DNA from: an uncultured Lachnospiraceae bacterium
GTDB taxonomy: Bacteria > Bacillota > Clostridia > Lachnospirales > Lachnospiraceae
Reading direction: 5' to 3'
Length of the DNA: 5,161 nucleotides
Assembly: GCA_910588565.1 (NCBI GenBank)
Contig: CAJUPF010000123.1
Location: forward strand, 1 to 5,161
The notes below the pieces were generated by a model. It ran no database searches. It saw only the letters and a list, made by a program, of their open reading frames with translations, and was not told the origin of the DNA. The translations under genes were made by a program, and so were the position numbers. Below are positions 1 to 5,161 of the stretch, piece after piece (the first letter of the stretch is position 1; each line of letters opens with the position of its first letter).

Positions 1-37
1 ATTCGCCGCCTAATTTCTCAAAAATTGATTTTGCCAT
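1..37 (-). CDS. tnpV: TnpV-like transposon protein, N-terminal start only (runs off window edge)
   Basis: Reading the minus strand from the ATG at 37-35 gives MAKSIFEKLGGE before the window ends. This matches the typical beginning of TnpV proteins of Tn4451-type mobile elements as I remember them. An ideal ribosome binding site (GGAGG, 51-47) lies 9 nt before the ATG, which supports a real start. The gene follows the recombinase remnant (stop at 121-119) in the same orientation after about 80 nt, the same order as tnpX-tnpV in Tn4451. TnpV is a small element-encoded protein of unclear function. Only 12 codons are visible, so the assignment rests on this short match plus context, and whether the gene is intact cannot be judged. 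Confidence 0.6.
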   Translation of the reverse strand, partial: MAKSIFEKLGGE

Positions 38-77
38 TTTGCAATTCCTCCGTATGATTTGAATTTGCCTACAACCA

Positions 78-83
78 ATTATA
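78..83 (-). promoter_or_regulatory. Candidate -10 box in front of the tnpV-like gene
   Basis: The minus strand reads TATAAT at 83-78, a perfect sigma-A -10 hexamer. It lies in the gap between the recombinase stop and the tnpV-like start, about 40 nt before that ATG. No good -35 box is found 16-18 nt further upstream (the best is CAAAAG or similar), so this is only a candidate. Transcription could equally read through from the recombinase side. Confidence 0.3.
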
Positions 84-118
84 CTGGCTGTTTACAAAGT
101 CTTTTGGTTTTTACTTCC

Positions 119-373
119 TTATTGAACGCCGCCCTTGTTGGACTTTATCAGTTCAAGGTTATGTTCGTTGTTTTCGATAAACTCAACAATCCGCTTGTGT
201 TGGTCGGCAAAGTTAAATTGAATTGTAATCTCGTTGTTGTCGTGGACGTATATAGTATCAATCAATTCTACCAGAAGCCCACGGTCAAGGCTTTTTACAT
301 TCTCATGTTTCAAGAATGTTGTCAGATAAGGGTTGTCGCTTCCCACGTCCTTTTCTGATAGCTTTTTAAGGAT
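119..373 (-). pseudogene. Large serine recombinase (TnpX-like), C-terminal remnant
   Basis: The minus strand encodes about 84 residues ending at the stop 121-119. They begin near ILKKLSEKDVG and include NPYLTTFLKHENVKSLDRGL, LLVELIDTIYVHDNNEITI and FNFADQHKRIVEFIENN. From general knowledge this is the extreme C-terminal segment of large serine recombinases of Clostridia, the class that moves Tn4451/Tn5397-like elements. Such proteins are usually 500 residues or more; here the N-terminal catalytic serine domain, the zinc-ribbon and the coiled-coil parts are absent. The frame stays open to about 427, but the residues there do not look like the family. The apparent breakpoint is therefore about 370-400, and the upper end given is approximate. 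No plausible ATG start exists, only a GTG at 346. It is almost certainly non-functional and marks the decayed edge of a mobile element. Confidence 0.75.
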
Positions 374-558
374 AGTACAGATTGTAGTAATCGTCCACCA
401 TATAAAAACAGCGCGTGGTGGGCGGATTTACCGATGACGAGCGGTTTCGGGAGGATGTTGCAACAATTCTTACCAGAGATGTGTAACGAATCCGGGGTTT
501 ATGCGTCTAATATGCAATTGATACGTTATTGAGATAGCGTTGCACAAAATTAAGAAAA
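374..558. other. Junction region without a recognisable gene
   Basis: This stretch separates the recombinase remnant from the lipoprotein gene. Two overlapping plus-strand frames look somewhat protein-like but have no start or ribosome binding site. One ends at TAA 484-486 and reads VVGGFTDDERFREDVATILT near its end. The other ends at the TGA around 530 and contains NESGVYASNMQLIRY. They overlap, so at most one can be a gene remnant, and I could not assign either to a family. No RNA gene, strong hairpin or repeat was seen. It is most simply read as scrambled debris at the edge of the mobile element. Confidence 0.35.
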
Positions 559-564
559 TAGAAT
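559..564 (+). promoter_or_regulatory. Candidate -10 box for the lipoprotein-transporter operon
   Basis: TAGAAT matches five of six positions of the sigma-A -10 consensus. It would start transcription near 571, leaving a leader of about 20 nt with the ribosome binding site GGAGG at 577-581. The nearest -35-like sequence, TTGCAC at 540-545, is only 13 nt upstream, too close for a standard promoter, so the call is weak. No operator or riboswitch-like structure is visible in the short leader. Confidence 0.3.
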
Positions 565-592
565 CAGGATGTATACGGAGGAATGAGCATTT

Positions 593-1615
593 ATGAAGAA
601 AAGAATAAGATTAGGCGTGTGTTTCTGCGCGGTAGTTTTGTGTGCGGCGGGGTGCGAAAAGAGCGATAACTATAAGATTATGGAAGCATCCAGGAATCAG
701 ACGCTTCCCATTTATGAAAGTAATGATGAGGAATTAGACGGTGAGAAGAATGCGTTGAAAACGTTGAAGGACGTCTATACGTCGGGATATGAGGCAGAAG
801 AATGGAAGGTAGAGGGGGTGGATGAACCGGCAGGTATCCTGTGCAGGCAGGAAGATATCCTGATCGTTGATCGTGCTTCCCACAGTGTGACAGCGGCGGA
901 CGGCTCCGGAAAGGTTTTGCAGAAAATAGGAAGAGAGGGAAACGGAGCGGGAGAGTTCAGAGATCCTACGGCAATTACGGAATATGGCGGGAACGTATAT
1001 GTTTTAGATGAGGGAAACCAGAGAGTGCAGATATTTGACGAAAATATGGATTATGTGGATGAGATTGGGTTAAAAGACATTAAGCTGTCAGATCCCGGTT
1101 ATGTTCCTGGGATGCTTGCCGTAAATGCTTCCGGGGTGTATATTGCCGGATTATCTTCAGATCATTCTGTGGCAGACCGATATGATCAGGAGGGACGGGA
1201 AGAGATCGGGAAAAACTTCCTCGGAACAATTTGCAGTTATCAGGAACAGATCTACCTGATTAATTCCGTGGTGCGGACGTATGACAAGAAAAGCGACAGT
1301 TTCGGCTCCGCCAGCAGCGGGCCGGAATGGTTATTTACGGCGGAGGGGCCGGAATTAGTTGAACAGTGCAGTCTGCCGCAGGGACTGTTCATCGCTGATT
1401 TTGTGGCGGAGGACAGGGGAATCGCCTGTATCAGCGTTTCGGGATATTCTGTGTTTAGAATTGGCTGGAACGGAGAATACCAGGAGACGGTTGCAAAGAT
1501 TAACGGGCTTCAGGATGAGGAGTATCCCAAGATATCCGTGAACGCACAGGGAGATTATTTTATTGCAATGCCTGAAGCGGGTAAGATTTTCCGGTGCCAT
1601 AAAGGACAGGAGTAG
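593..1615 (+). CDS. Lipoprotein with NHL/6-bladed beta-propeller domain
   Basis: The 340-residue product begins with a lipoprotein signal peptide: positive MKKRIR, a hydrophobic stretch at about residues 7-19, then the lipobox-like AAGC with the lipidated cysteine at C21. The mature protein should be anchored on the outer face of the cytoplasmic membrane. After a polar linker (about 22-70), beta-propeller blades follow. The clearest NHL-type repeat is at about 113-159, with GREGNGAGEFRDP, then NVYVLDEGNQRVQIFDENM. A similar blade precedes it at about 77-112 (DILIVDRASHSVTAADGSGK), and later blades are diverged. Such propellers usually bind ligands or partner proteins rather than catalyse reactions. 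Start choice: GGAGG at 577-581 lies 11 nt before the ATG, and the nearby ATG at 583 is in another frame and soon hits a stop. It is first in a four-gene operon, 10 nt before the first permease. I infer it is a sensor or adaptor subunit of the transporter; the ligand is unknown. Confidence 0.85.
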   Translation: MKKRIRLGVCFCAVVLCAAGCEKSDNYKIMEASRNQTLPIYESNDEELDGEKNALKTLKDVYTSGYEAEEWKVEGVDEPAGILCRQEDILIVDRASHSVTAADGSGKVLQKIGREGNGAGEFRDPTAITEYGGNVYVLDEGNQRVQIFDENMDYVDEIGLKDIKLSDPGYVPGMLAVNASGVYIAGLSSDHSVADRYDQEGREEIGKNFLGTICSYQEQIYLINSVVRTYDKKSDSFGSASSGPEWLFTAEGPELVEQCSLPQGLFIADFVAEDRGIACISVSGYSVFRIGWNGEYQETVAKINGLQDEEYPKISVNAQGDYFIAMPEAGKIFRCHKGQE

Positions 1616-1625
1616 GGAGGCTGAT

Positions 1626-2768
1626 ATGAGAAGAAGGGGAGATTCGTTATCACGGACGGAGGAGTTCTGGCGGTGGGGATATAGTTATCGTCAGGTTTGT
1701 CTTAAGATATGGCATCAAAAGAAACGGTATCTATTGTATATACTTTCTTTTTACATAGGGCTGTTGTTTCCTGCATTTTGTATTGCGAATATCCGGTCTG
1801 CAGATCAGGTGATTTATTATACCACATTTGACAATATGGAGGATTCTGTCCAGGTTGACTGGTTTGGCGGCGGGTTTGATGTTCCAAAGATTGAGGGAAC
1901 GGAATATTCCGTGAGCGCATATTATCAGGAGGATTTCCCTCAGTGGAATCATCAATATATGGCAGTCAAGGGAGTGGATGAACATTATTTCTATCCGTTG
2001 CCGGAAATCAGCGGGAGAGGCTTTGACGAAGAGGAGCTGCGGGAAGGCGGAAGGGTATGTCTTCTGGATAAAAAGAATGCAAAAAGGTATGACTGCCGGG
2101 TGGGCGACAGGATTACTGTCTGTGGGGAAAAGCTTAGGATTATCGGGACAATAACGGATGTAAAGTTTGAGGGAATGCTTCTGCCGTTTAAGACGATGAA
2201 AGAAGTCTGCCGGAACAAACAAAACGTGCAATTTAGCGGTATATTCAGGGCAGATACGGAGGAAGAGAAAGCGAGGATCACCGCTTTTGTCACGGAAGAA
2301 TTGGAGAAATACGAAGACGTTGAGGTTCAGGGAGTTATCGACGGCAGAACTGTCTATGAAAATGCGCTTGCGACGAAGAGGCAATGGCGGACAGTCAGGG
2401 GAATTGGGGCTGCGGTATCGGCGCTGTTTTTTCTGATGAATGAAACGGTTGTGCTTATGGGAAAAGCCAAGAAGGAGAGGCAGACAATCGGAATCCATAT
2501 GGCGTTGGGGGCGACGGAAGGGGAAATGAAGAGAATGTTGTTTTTTGAGACGTTGCTTGTCACATTTTTTTCTGCCATGCTGGTATTGGCCACGCTTCTG
2601 CCGTTTGCAAGGCTGGCGTCGCTGGAGAGCGCAGTGCAGCTTGACCATACGGCGGTAGTCTGGTTTCTGGCGTCAGCATTTTTTATGTGTGAAGTATTAA
2701 CGGTAGTTGTCATGAAACGTATATTTACCGGTGAGTCCCGGCATGTGTACTTGCGGGAGAGTTTGTGA
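1626..2768 (+). CDS. FtsX/MacB-like ABC transporter permease, subunit 1
   Basis: The 380-residue protein has MacB/LolC/FtsX topology: a cytoplasmic N-terminus of about 35 residues, TM1 at about 36-55, a large extracytoplasmic domain at about 60-255, then TMs at about 257-279, 308-330 and 343-364. The extracytoplasmic part shows the MacB core pattern: VKGVDEHYFYPLPEISGRGF (115-134), then VCLLDKKNAKRYDCRVGDRI, then RIIGTITDVKF. Between TM2 and TM3 lies the FtsX signature TIGIHMALGATEGEMKRMLF (287-306), the cytoplasmic coupling segment that contacts the ATPase. Length is near normal for the family. An upstream in-frame ATG at 1563 lies inside the lipoprotein gene. I chose the ATG at 1626 because GGAGG (1616-1620) sits 5 nt before it and directly follows the lipoprotein stop. 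It probably pairs with the next permease. This class often performs mechanotransmission rather than transport across the membrane. Substrate unknown. Confidence 0.9.
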   Translation: MRRRGDSLSRTEEFWRWGYSYRQVCLKIWHQKKRYLLYILSFYIGLLFPAFCIANIRSADQVIYYTTFDNMEDSVQVDWFGGGFDVPKIEGTEYSVSAYYQEDFPQWNHQYMAVKGVDEHYFYPLPEISGRGFDEEELREGGRVCLLDKKNAKRYDCRVGDRITVCGEKLRIIGTITDVKFEGMLLPFKTMKEVCRNKQNVQFSGIFRADTEEEKARITAFVTEELEKYEDVEVQGVIDGRTVYENALATKRQWRTVRGIGAAVSALFFLMNETVVLMGKAKKERQTIGIHMALGATEGEMKRMLFFETLLVTFFSAMLVLATLLPFARLASLESAVQLDHTAVVWFLASAFFMCEVLTVVVMKRIFTGESRHVYLRESL

Positions 2769-2784
2769 GAGGAAGAGATTTGGG

Positions 2785-3891
2785 ATGGAATATGTGGTTA
2801 GAAAAGCAATAAGGATGCTGTATTGGAATCGATGGATTTCTTTATTGATGGTTGGAGAGATGGCGCTGGGAATGAGCGTATTTGTCTATTCTGCGAATTT
2901 GTCCGCGTCTCTGAAGGCAGAGGAAATGCGTCTGGGAGGACAGGGAATGGATATGGCGCTGGAGATTTCGGTAAAAAATAACCGGGAGGTTCAGGAGGAG
3001 CCGTCCCTGACACTTAGGGATTACGGAGAGCTGCAGGAGATAACAGGGGGAAAGACGTTTCTTTTGGTAGACATTCCCCAATTCTTCATGGATGCAGAGG
3101 CTTCTTATGAGTTTTCACTTGTCTTGGCGGACTATGAGATATTGGGCCTGAAGGAAGGCTGCTCTTATTGGGGCGCAGAAACAGAAGAAGCCCTGGCAGC
3201 GGGAATGAATCCGGTTCCCGGACTGCAGGTTTGCCGGATGCCAAAGCAATTCCCCAAGGAATATTTGGGGAAGAGCTATTGGGGAAATTGTGTGGTGGCT
3301 CCGATTGCTTATATGGAGGAGATGGAAGGAGAGATCGTGCCCGGATTCATCCATGCGGTATGGGATTCGGCGGAATTTCCGGATGCAAGCCGTGTGTCCG
3401 GACAGGTAGAGGAATATTTGCAGAAAGAGCATGGAAGTCAGTACGTCTACCGGGTCTATTTGCCGGAAGCAGAGCTGAGAAATAACAGTGAGAAGGTGAA
3501 GGTTTCGATACGGGTACTAAGCCATGCGGGAATTTTAATACTTGCAGTGTTTTTTGTGGGAATCCTGTCCATTTTCCAGTTATTGTTTGAGAGAAGAAAA
3601 AGCGGGTATGGGGTATGTTTGGCTTGTGGGGCGAGTCATAAGCAAATCCTGGCTGAAATATTTACGGAGATTGCCTTGATGAATCTTGCCGGAACAGCCC
3701 TGGGCGTCGCGGCTGGCTGGATTGCCACATATGGGCTGGATGCAGGGATTATGATAGGCGGGATTAAAGTGCGGGGAAGCTTTGCCGTGGCAGGGATTGC
3801 GTTTGCCGTCTGTGCCGCGGTGACGGCTGCCGTGGTATTTGCGGTCTATGTGAAATTGGCGGGAAGAAAGATTGTGGAACAGATTCAATAA
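2785..3891 (+). CDS. FtsX-like ABC transporter permease, subunit 2
   Basis: This 368-residue protein has the same layout as its neighbour but little sequence similarity: TM1 at about 17-38, an extracytoplasmic domain at about 45-240, then TMs at about 244-266, 293-315 and 334-357. The coupling segment after TM2 reads RRKSGYGVCLACGASHKQIL (270-289), the FtsX-family equivalent of the first permease's segment. The extracytoplasmic domain is diverged, and I see no clear MacB core motif in it. Start choice: an in-frame ATG at 2731 lies within the previous gene. The ATG at 2785 has a GAGGAAG ribosome binding site (about 2768-2774), leaves a 16-nt gap and puts a basic segment directly before TM1, as in the family. 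With two unlike permeases and a single ATPase gene, a LolC/LolE-like heterodimer is the simplest assembly. It is followed 12 nt later by the ATPase gene. Confidence 0.87.
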   Translation: MEYVVRKAIRMLYWNRWISLLMVGEMALGMSVFVYSANLSASLKAEEMRLGGQGMDMALEISVKNNREVQEEPSLTLRDYGELQEITGGKTFLLVDIPQFFMDAEASYEFSLVLADYEILGLKEGCSYWGAETEEALAAGMNPVPGLQVCRMPKQFPKEYLGKSYWGNCVVAPIAYMEEMEGEIVPGFIHAVWDSAEFPDASRVSGQVEEYLQKEHGSQYVYRVYLPEAELRNNSEKVKVSIRVLSHAGILILAVFFVGILSIFQLLFERRKSGYGVCLACGASHKQILAEIFTEIALMNLAGTALGVAAGWIATYGLDAGIMIGGIKVRGSFAVAGIAFAVCAAVTAAVVFAVYVKLAGRKIVEQIQ

Positions 3892-3903
3892 GGAGATGCG
3901 GGA

Positions 3904-4587
3904 ATGATAATATGCAGGAATTTAGAAAAATCATATTTTGGAAAAGGTGTGGAGACAAAGGTGCTCAAAGGCGTCGACCTTACGATTGATTGCGGGGAAT
4001 TTGTCTGTATCTACGGCAAATCGGGGAGCGGTAAGTCTACTCTGCTGAATATTCTGGGCTTGCTGGATGAAGAAACAGGGGGAACTTACAAACTGGATGG
4101 AATGGATGTCAGAAATCTCAGTAAGAAAGAGTGTGCCGGAATCCGAAACCGGAAGATGGGGTTTGTTTTTCAGTCCTATCACTTAATACCGGAGCTGAAT
4201 GCGCTGGAAAATATAGCGGTTCCGCTGGGGTATGCAGGAAAAAGATCAAAAGAGCGCAAGAAGGCTGCGCAACGGTTATTGGGTGAGTTTGGCATGGAGA
4301 AGCTGGAAAAGAAATATATATCGCAGATGTCAGGAGGGGAGCAGCAGCGCATTGCCATTGCAAGGGCGATCGCGAATGAACCGGAGATTCTGTTTGCCGA
4401 TGAACCGACCGGGAATTTGGATCAGGAAAATTCACGGGTGGTGATGGAGCTGCTGGAGAAGTTGAATCGGAAGGGCATGACAGTGGTGATGGTGACCCAT
4501 GATACGGTAGTTGCGGAATATGGGACGAGAGTGATTCATGTGGAGGACGGGAAAATTGTGGAGAAAGGGGCTGCCCAGAAAACGTAA
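3904..4587 (+). CDS. ABC transporter ATP-binding protein (LolD/MacB/YknY class)
   Basis: The 227-residue protein is a complete nucleotide-binding subunit, cytoplasmic and acting as a dimer under the two permeases. Visible motifs: Walker A GKSGSGKST at 38-46, Q-loop glutamine Q90 (FVFQSYHLIPELNALEN), signature MSGGEQQR at 142-149, Walker B ILFADE at 162-167 with catalytic E167, D-loop GNLD at 170-173 and H-loop H199 (VTHD). The FQSYHLIPELNALEN stretch and the E in SGGEQQR are typical of the LolD/MacB family that partners FtsX-type permeases, and the length is standard. The ribosome binding site AAGGAGA overlaps the end of the previous gene's stop (3890-3896), 7 nt before the ATG, so the genes are probably translated together. 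The gene has no frameshift. Its stop codon lies directly at a junction with a truncated minus-strand regulator gene, and no convincing terminator follows. Confidence 0.95.
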   Translation: MIICRNLEKSYFGKGVETKVLKGVDLTIDCGEFVCIYGKSGSGKSTLLNILGLLDEETGGTYKLDGMDVRNLSKKECAGIRNRKMGFVFQSYHLIPELNALENIAVPLGYAGKRSKERKKAAQRLLGEFGMEKLEKKYISQMSGGEQQRIAIARAIANEPEILFADEPTGNLDQENSRVVMELLEKLNRKGMTVVMVTHDTVVAEYGTRVIHVEDGKIVEKGAAQKT

Positions 4588-4590
4588 GTT

Positions 4591-4650
4591 AGCAGTGAAC
4601 TGACCGATTGTAAATAACGGTATTTTAGTGTATTTCCAGCTGCTTTTCAT
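4591..4650 (-). pseudogene. MerR-family regulator, N-terminal remnant (about 20 codons)
   Basis: The minus strand starts at ATG 4650-4648 and reads MKSSWKYTKIPLFTIGQF, then TA. The IPLFTIGQF stretch matches the first helix of MerR-family DNA-binding domains in Clostridia, normally followed by a segment such as AxLHxINxKTLxWYD. Here similarity stops after codon 20, and the frame continues as antisense of the ATPase gene to 4432. A perfect AGGAGG (4665-4660) lies 9 nt upstream, showing this was a real translation start. The rest of the HTH and the whole effector domain are missing, so it cannot function as a regulator. The remnant ends within 3 nt of the ATPase stop codon, which places a recombination breakpoint there. 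The match is short, so family assignment is moderate. Confidence 0.55.
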
Positions 4651-4665
4651 AACTGTGTGCCTCCT

Positions 4666-4934
4666 GTGCAGGATATTTTCTATCTTCTATCCTTTATCCA
4701 ATCAAACGATGTCTGTGTTTCCCGGACATGGCTGTAATGCCGGTTGTGTAATGGTTCTGTAAAGATAAATATGCTGCAGATCCCTTTACGGATGTACTCT
4801 GAATCTGTCTTCTGAGCATCTTTGGGGAAAGATCGATATTTTCTCGCTATGAGAGGTAAAGATACTTTTGATATTCCGCTCTTTTACAATGCCAGATACA
4901 GTTTAGAAAAAATTGACTGGGATGTGCGAGTAAG
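4666..4934. other. Intergenic stretch between the two broken regulators; no supported gene
   Basis: Apart from the candidate promoter, nothing firm is seen. A minus-strand frame without any start codon is open from 4883 to the TAG at 4682-4680 (contains FTEPLHNRHYSHVRETQTSF). A plus-strand frame of 39 codons runs from ATG 4849 to TAG 4966-4968 (contains IPLFYNARYSLEKIDWDVRV) without a properly spaced ribosome binding site. The two overlap, and neither could be assigned to a family. Either could be a decayed fragment or chance. No hairpin followed by a T-run is present for the operon end. Confidence 0.35.
4677..4705 (-). promoter_or_regulatory. Candidate promoter of the truncated MerR-like gene
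   Basis: The minus strand shows TTGATT (4705-4700), a 17-nt spacer and TAGAAA (4682-4677), each matching four of six sigma-A consensus positions. It lies just upstream of the AGGAGG and ATG of the MerR remnant. If active, it would make RNA running into the 3' end of the ATPase gene in antisense. The support is spacing and partial consensus only. Confidence 0.3.
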
Positions 4935-5132
4935 TTATGGGCAATATCTGGAGAAAACGATAATATAGGAAGAATTACCTTGTGGGGGTTTATATTTGCT
5001 GGGCGTTTTCCCAAATTCTCTTTTAAATGCTTTCAGAAAATTAGAATAATCTCCAAAACCGCACTGAAAACATGCTTCCATAACAGAGCTGCCGCCACAA
5101 AGTAGATTTCTAGTACACCGAAAAATAAGTTC
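4935..5132 (-). pseudogene. AraC-family regulator, C-terminal DNA-binding remnant
   Basis: The minus strand, ending at TAA 4937-4935, encodes GGSSVMEACFQCGFGDYSNF, then LKAFKREFGKTPSKYK and a short tail. This is the second helix-turn-helix of AraC/XylS regulators: the pattern V.E.CF.CGF.DYSNF..AFK..FG.TPS.YK is characteristic. The preceding residues LIFRCTRNLL fit the linker helix between the two HTHs. An in-frame TAG at 5135-5133 cuts the protein just upstream of this, and the frame before it (NHSALYG to the window edge) is not clearly AraC-like. The first HTH and the sensor domain are therefore either outside the window in another frame or lost. I call it a broken gene; a sequencing error at the TAG or a frameshift further right are alternatives. 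It is on the strand opposite the transporter operon. Confidence 0.7.
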
Positions 5133-5161
5133 CTAGCCATATAACGCAGAATGATTTTTTA

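Noticed and set aside
59..358. 99-codon plus-strand frame opposite the recombinase tail
   Set aside because: The minus strand gives the recognisable recombinase C-terminus, so the plus frame is its antisense shadow.
1563..1625. Earlier in-frame ATG for the first permease
   Set aside because: It lies inside the lipoprotein gene without a suitable ribosome binding site. ATG 1626 has GGAGG at the right distance and follows the stop directly.
1731..2648. 305-codon minus-strand open frame opposite the first permease gene
   Set aside because: The plus-strand product is a clear FtsX/MacB permease with the right topology. The antisense frame is rich in Arg, His, Gln and Pro, has no ribosome binding site support and resembles no family.
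2731..2784. Earlier in-frame ATG for the second permease
   Set aside because: It would overlap the first permease and add a Cys/Gly-rich stretch not seen in the family. ATG 2785 has a ribosome binding site.
4432..4590. Histidine-rich peptide (GHHHHCH) as a metal-binding small protein
   Set aside because: This part is exactly antisense of the conserved ATPase segment containing the H-loop region, so the histidines come from complementary codons. It is kept only as a possible accidental product of the chimeric frame.
4588..4675. Possible rho-independent terminator after the ATPase gene
   Set aside because: Only weak palindromes (AAATA/TATTT around 4610-4624 and TCCTG/CAGGA around 4662-4673) are present. 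Neither has a GC-rich stem followed by a T-run.
1..5161. CRISPR array, tRNA, rRNA, riboswitch or RiPP precursor peptide
   Set aside because: No regularly spaced repeats, cloverleaf-like segments or conserved RNA motifs were seen. No small Cys- or Gly-rich precursor gene with a ribosome binding site sits beside the transporter.

Overview
The window looks like a piece of a Gram-positive anaerobe chromosome, most likely class Clostridia and probably Lachnospiraceae-like. The reasons are moderate GC with AT-rich gene borders, strong GGAGG/AGGAGG ribosome binding sites, a Tn4451-type (TnpX/TnpV) mobile element remnant, and a lipoprotein in place of outer-membrane partners. Genus cannot be fixed from the sequence alone.

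Left flank (1-592): the minus strand carries the first codons of a tnpV-like gene, which runs off the window edge. Upstream of it is the C-terminal remnant of a large serine recombinase. The order recombinase then tnpV matches Tn4451-like integrative elements. The recombinase has lost everything before roughly its last 84 codons, and the 370-590 stretch is a junction with no recognisable gene.

Centre (593-4587): a compact four-gene plus-strand operon with gaps of 10, 16 and 12 nt. It encodes a secreted lipoprotein with an NHL-type beta-propeller, two different FtsX/MacB-topology permeases (each with TM1, a large extracytoplasmic domain, then three TMs), and a LolD/MacB-class ABC ATPase with all catalytic motifs intact. 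The architecture recalls LolCDE (two permeases plus one ATPase) or split Gram-positive MacB systems. A beta-propeller lipoprotein stands where a membrane-fusion protein might be expected. The four products probably form one cell-envelope machine: the ATPase drives a permease heterodimer whose extracytoplasmic domains may work with the propeller. The substrate is unknown.

Right flank (4588-5161): both recognisable genes are on the minus strand and broken. The first about 20 codons of a MerR-family regulator, with a good ribosome binding site, end within 0-3 nt of the ATPase stop codon, so a recombination breakpoint lies there. Further right is the C-terminal DNA-binding part of an AraC-family regulator, with an in-frame TAG just upstream of the preserved part. 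The intact operon therefore sits between a decayed mobile element and decayed regulators, which suggests a region built by insertions and deletions. No tRNA, rRNA, CRISPR array or convincing rho-independent terminator was seen.
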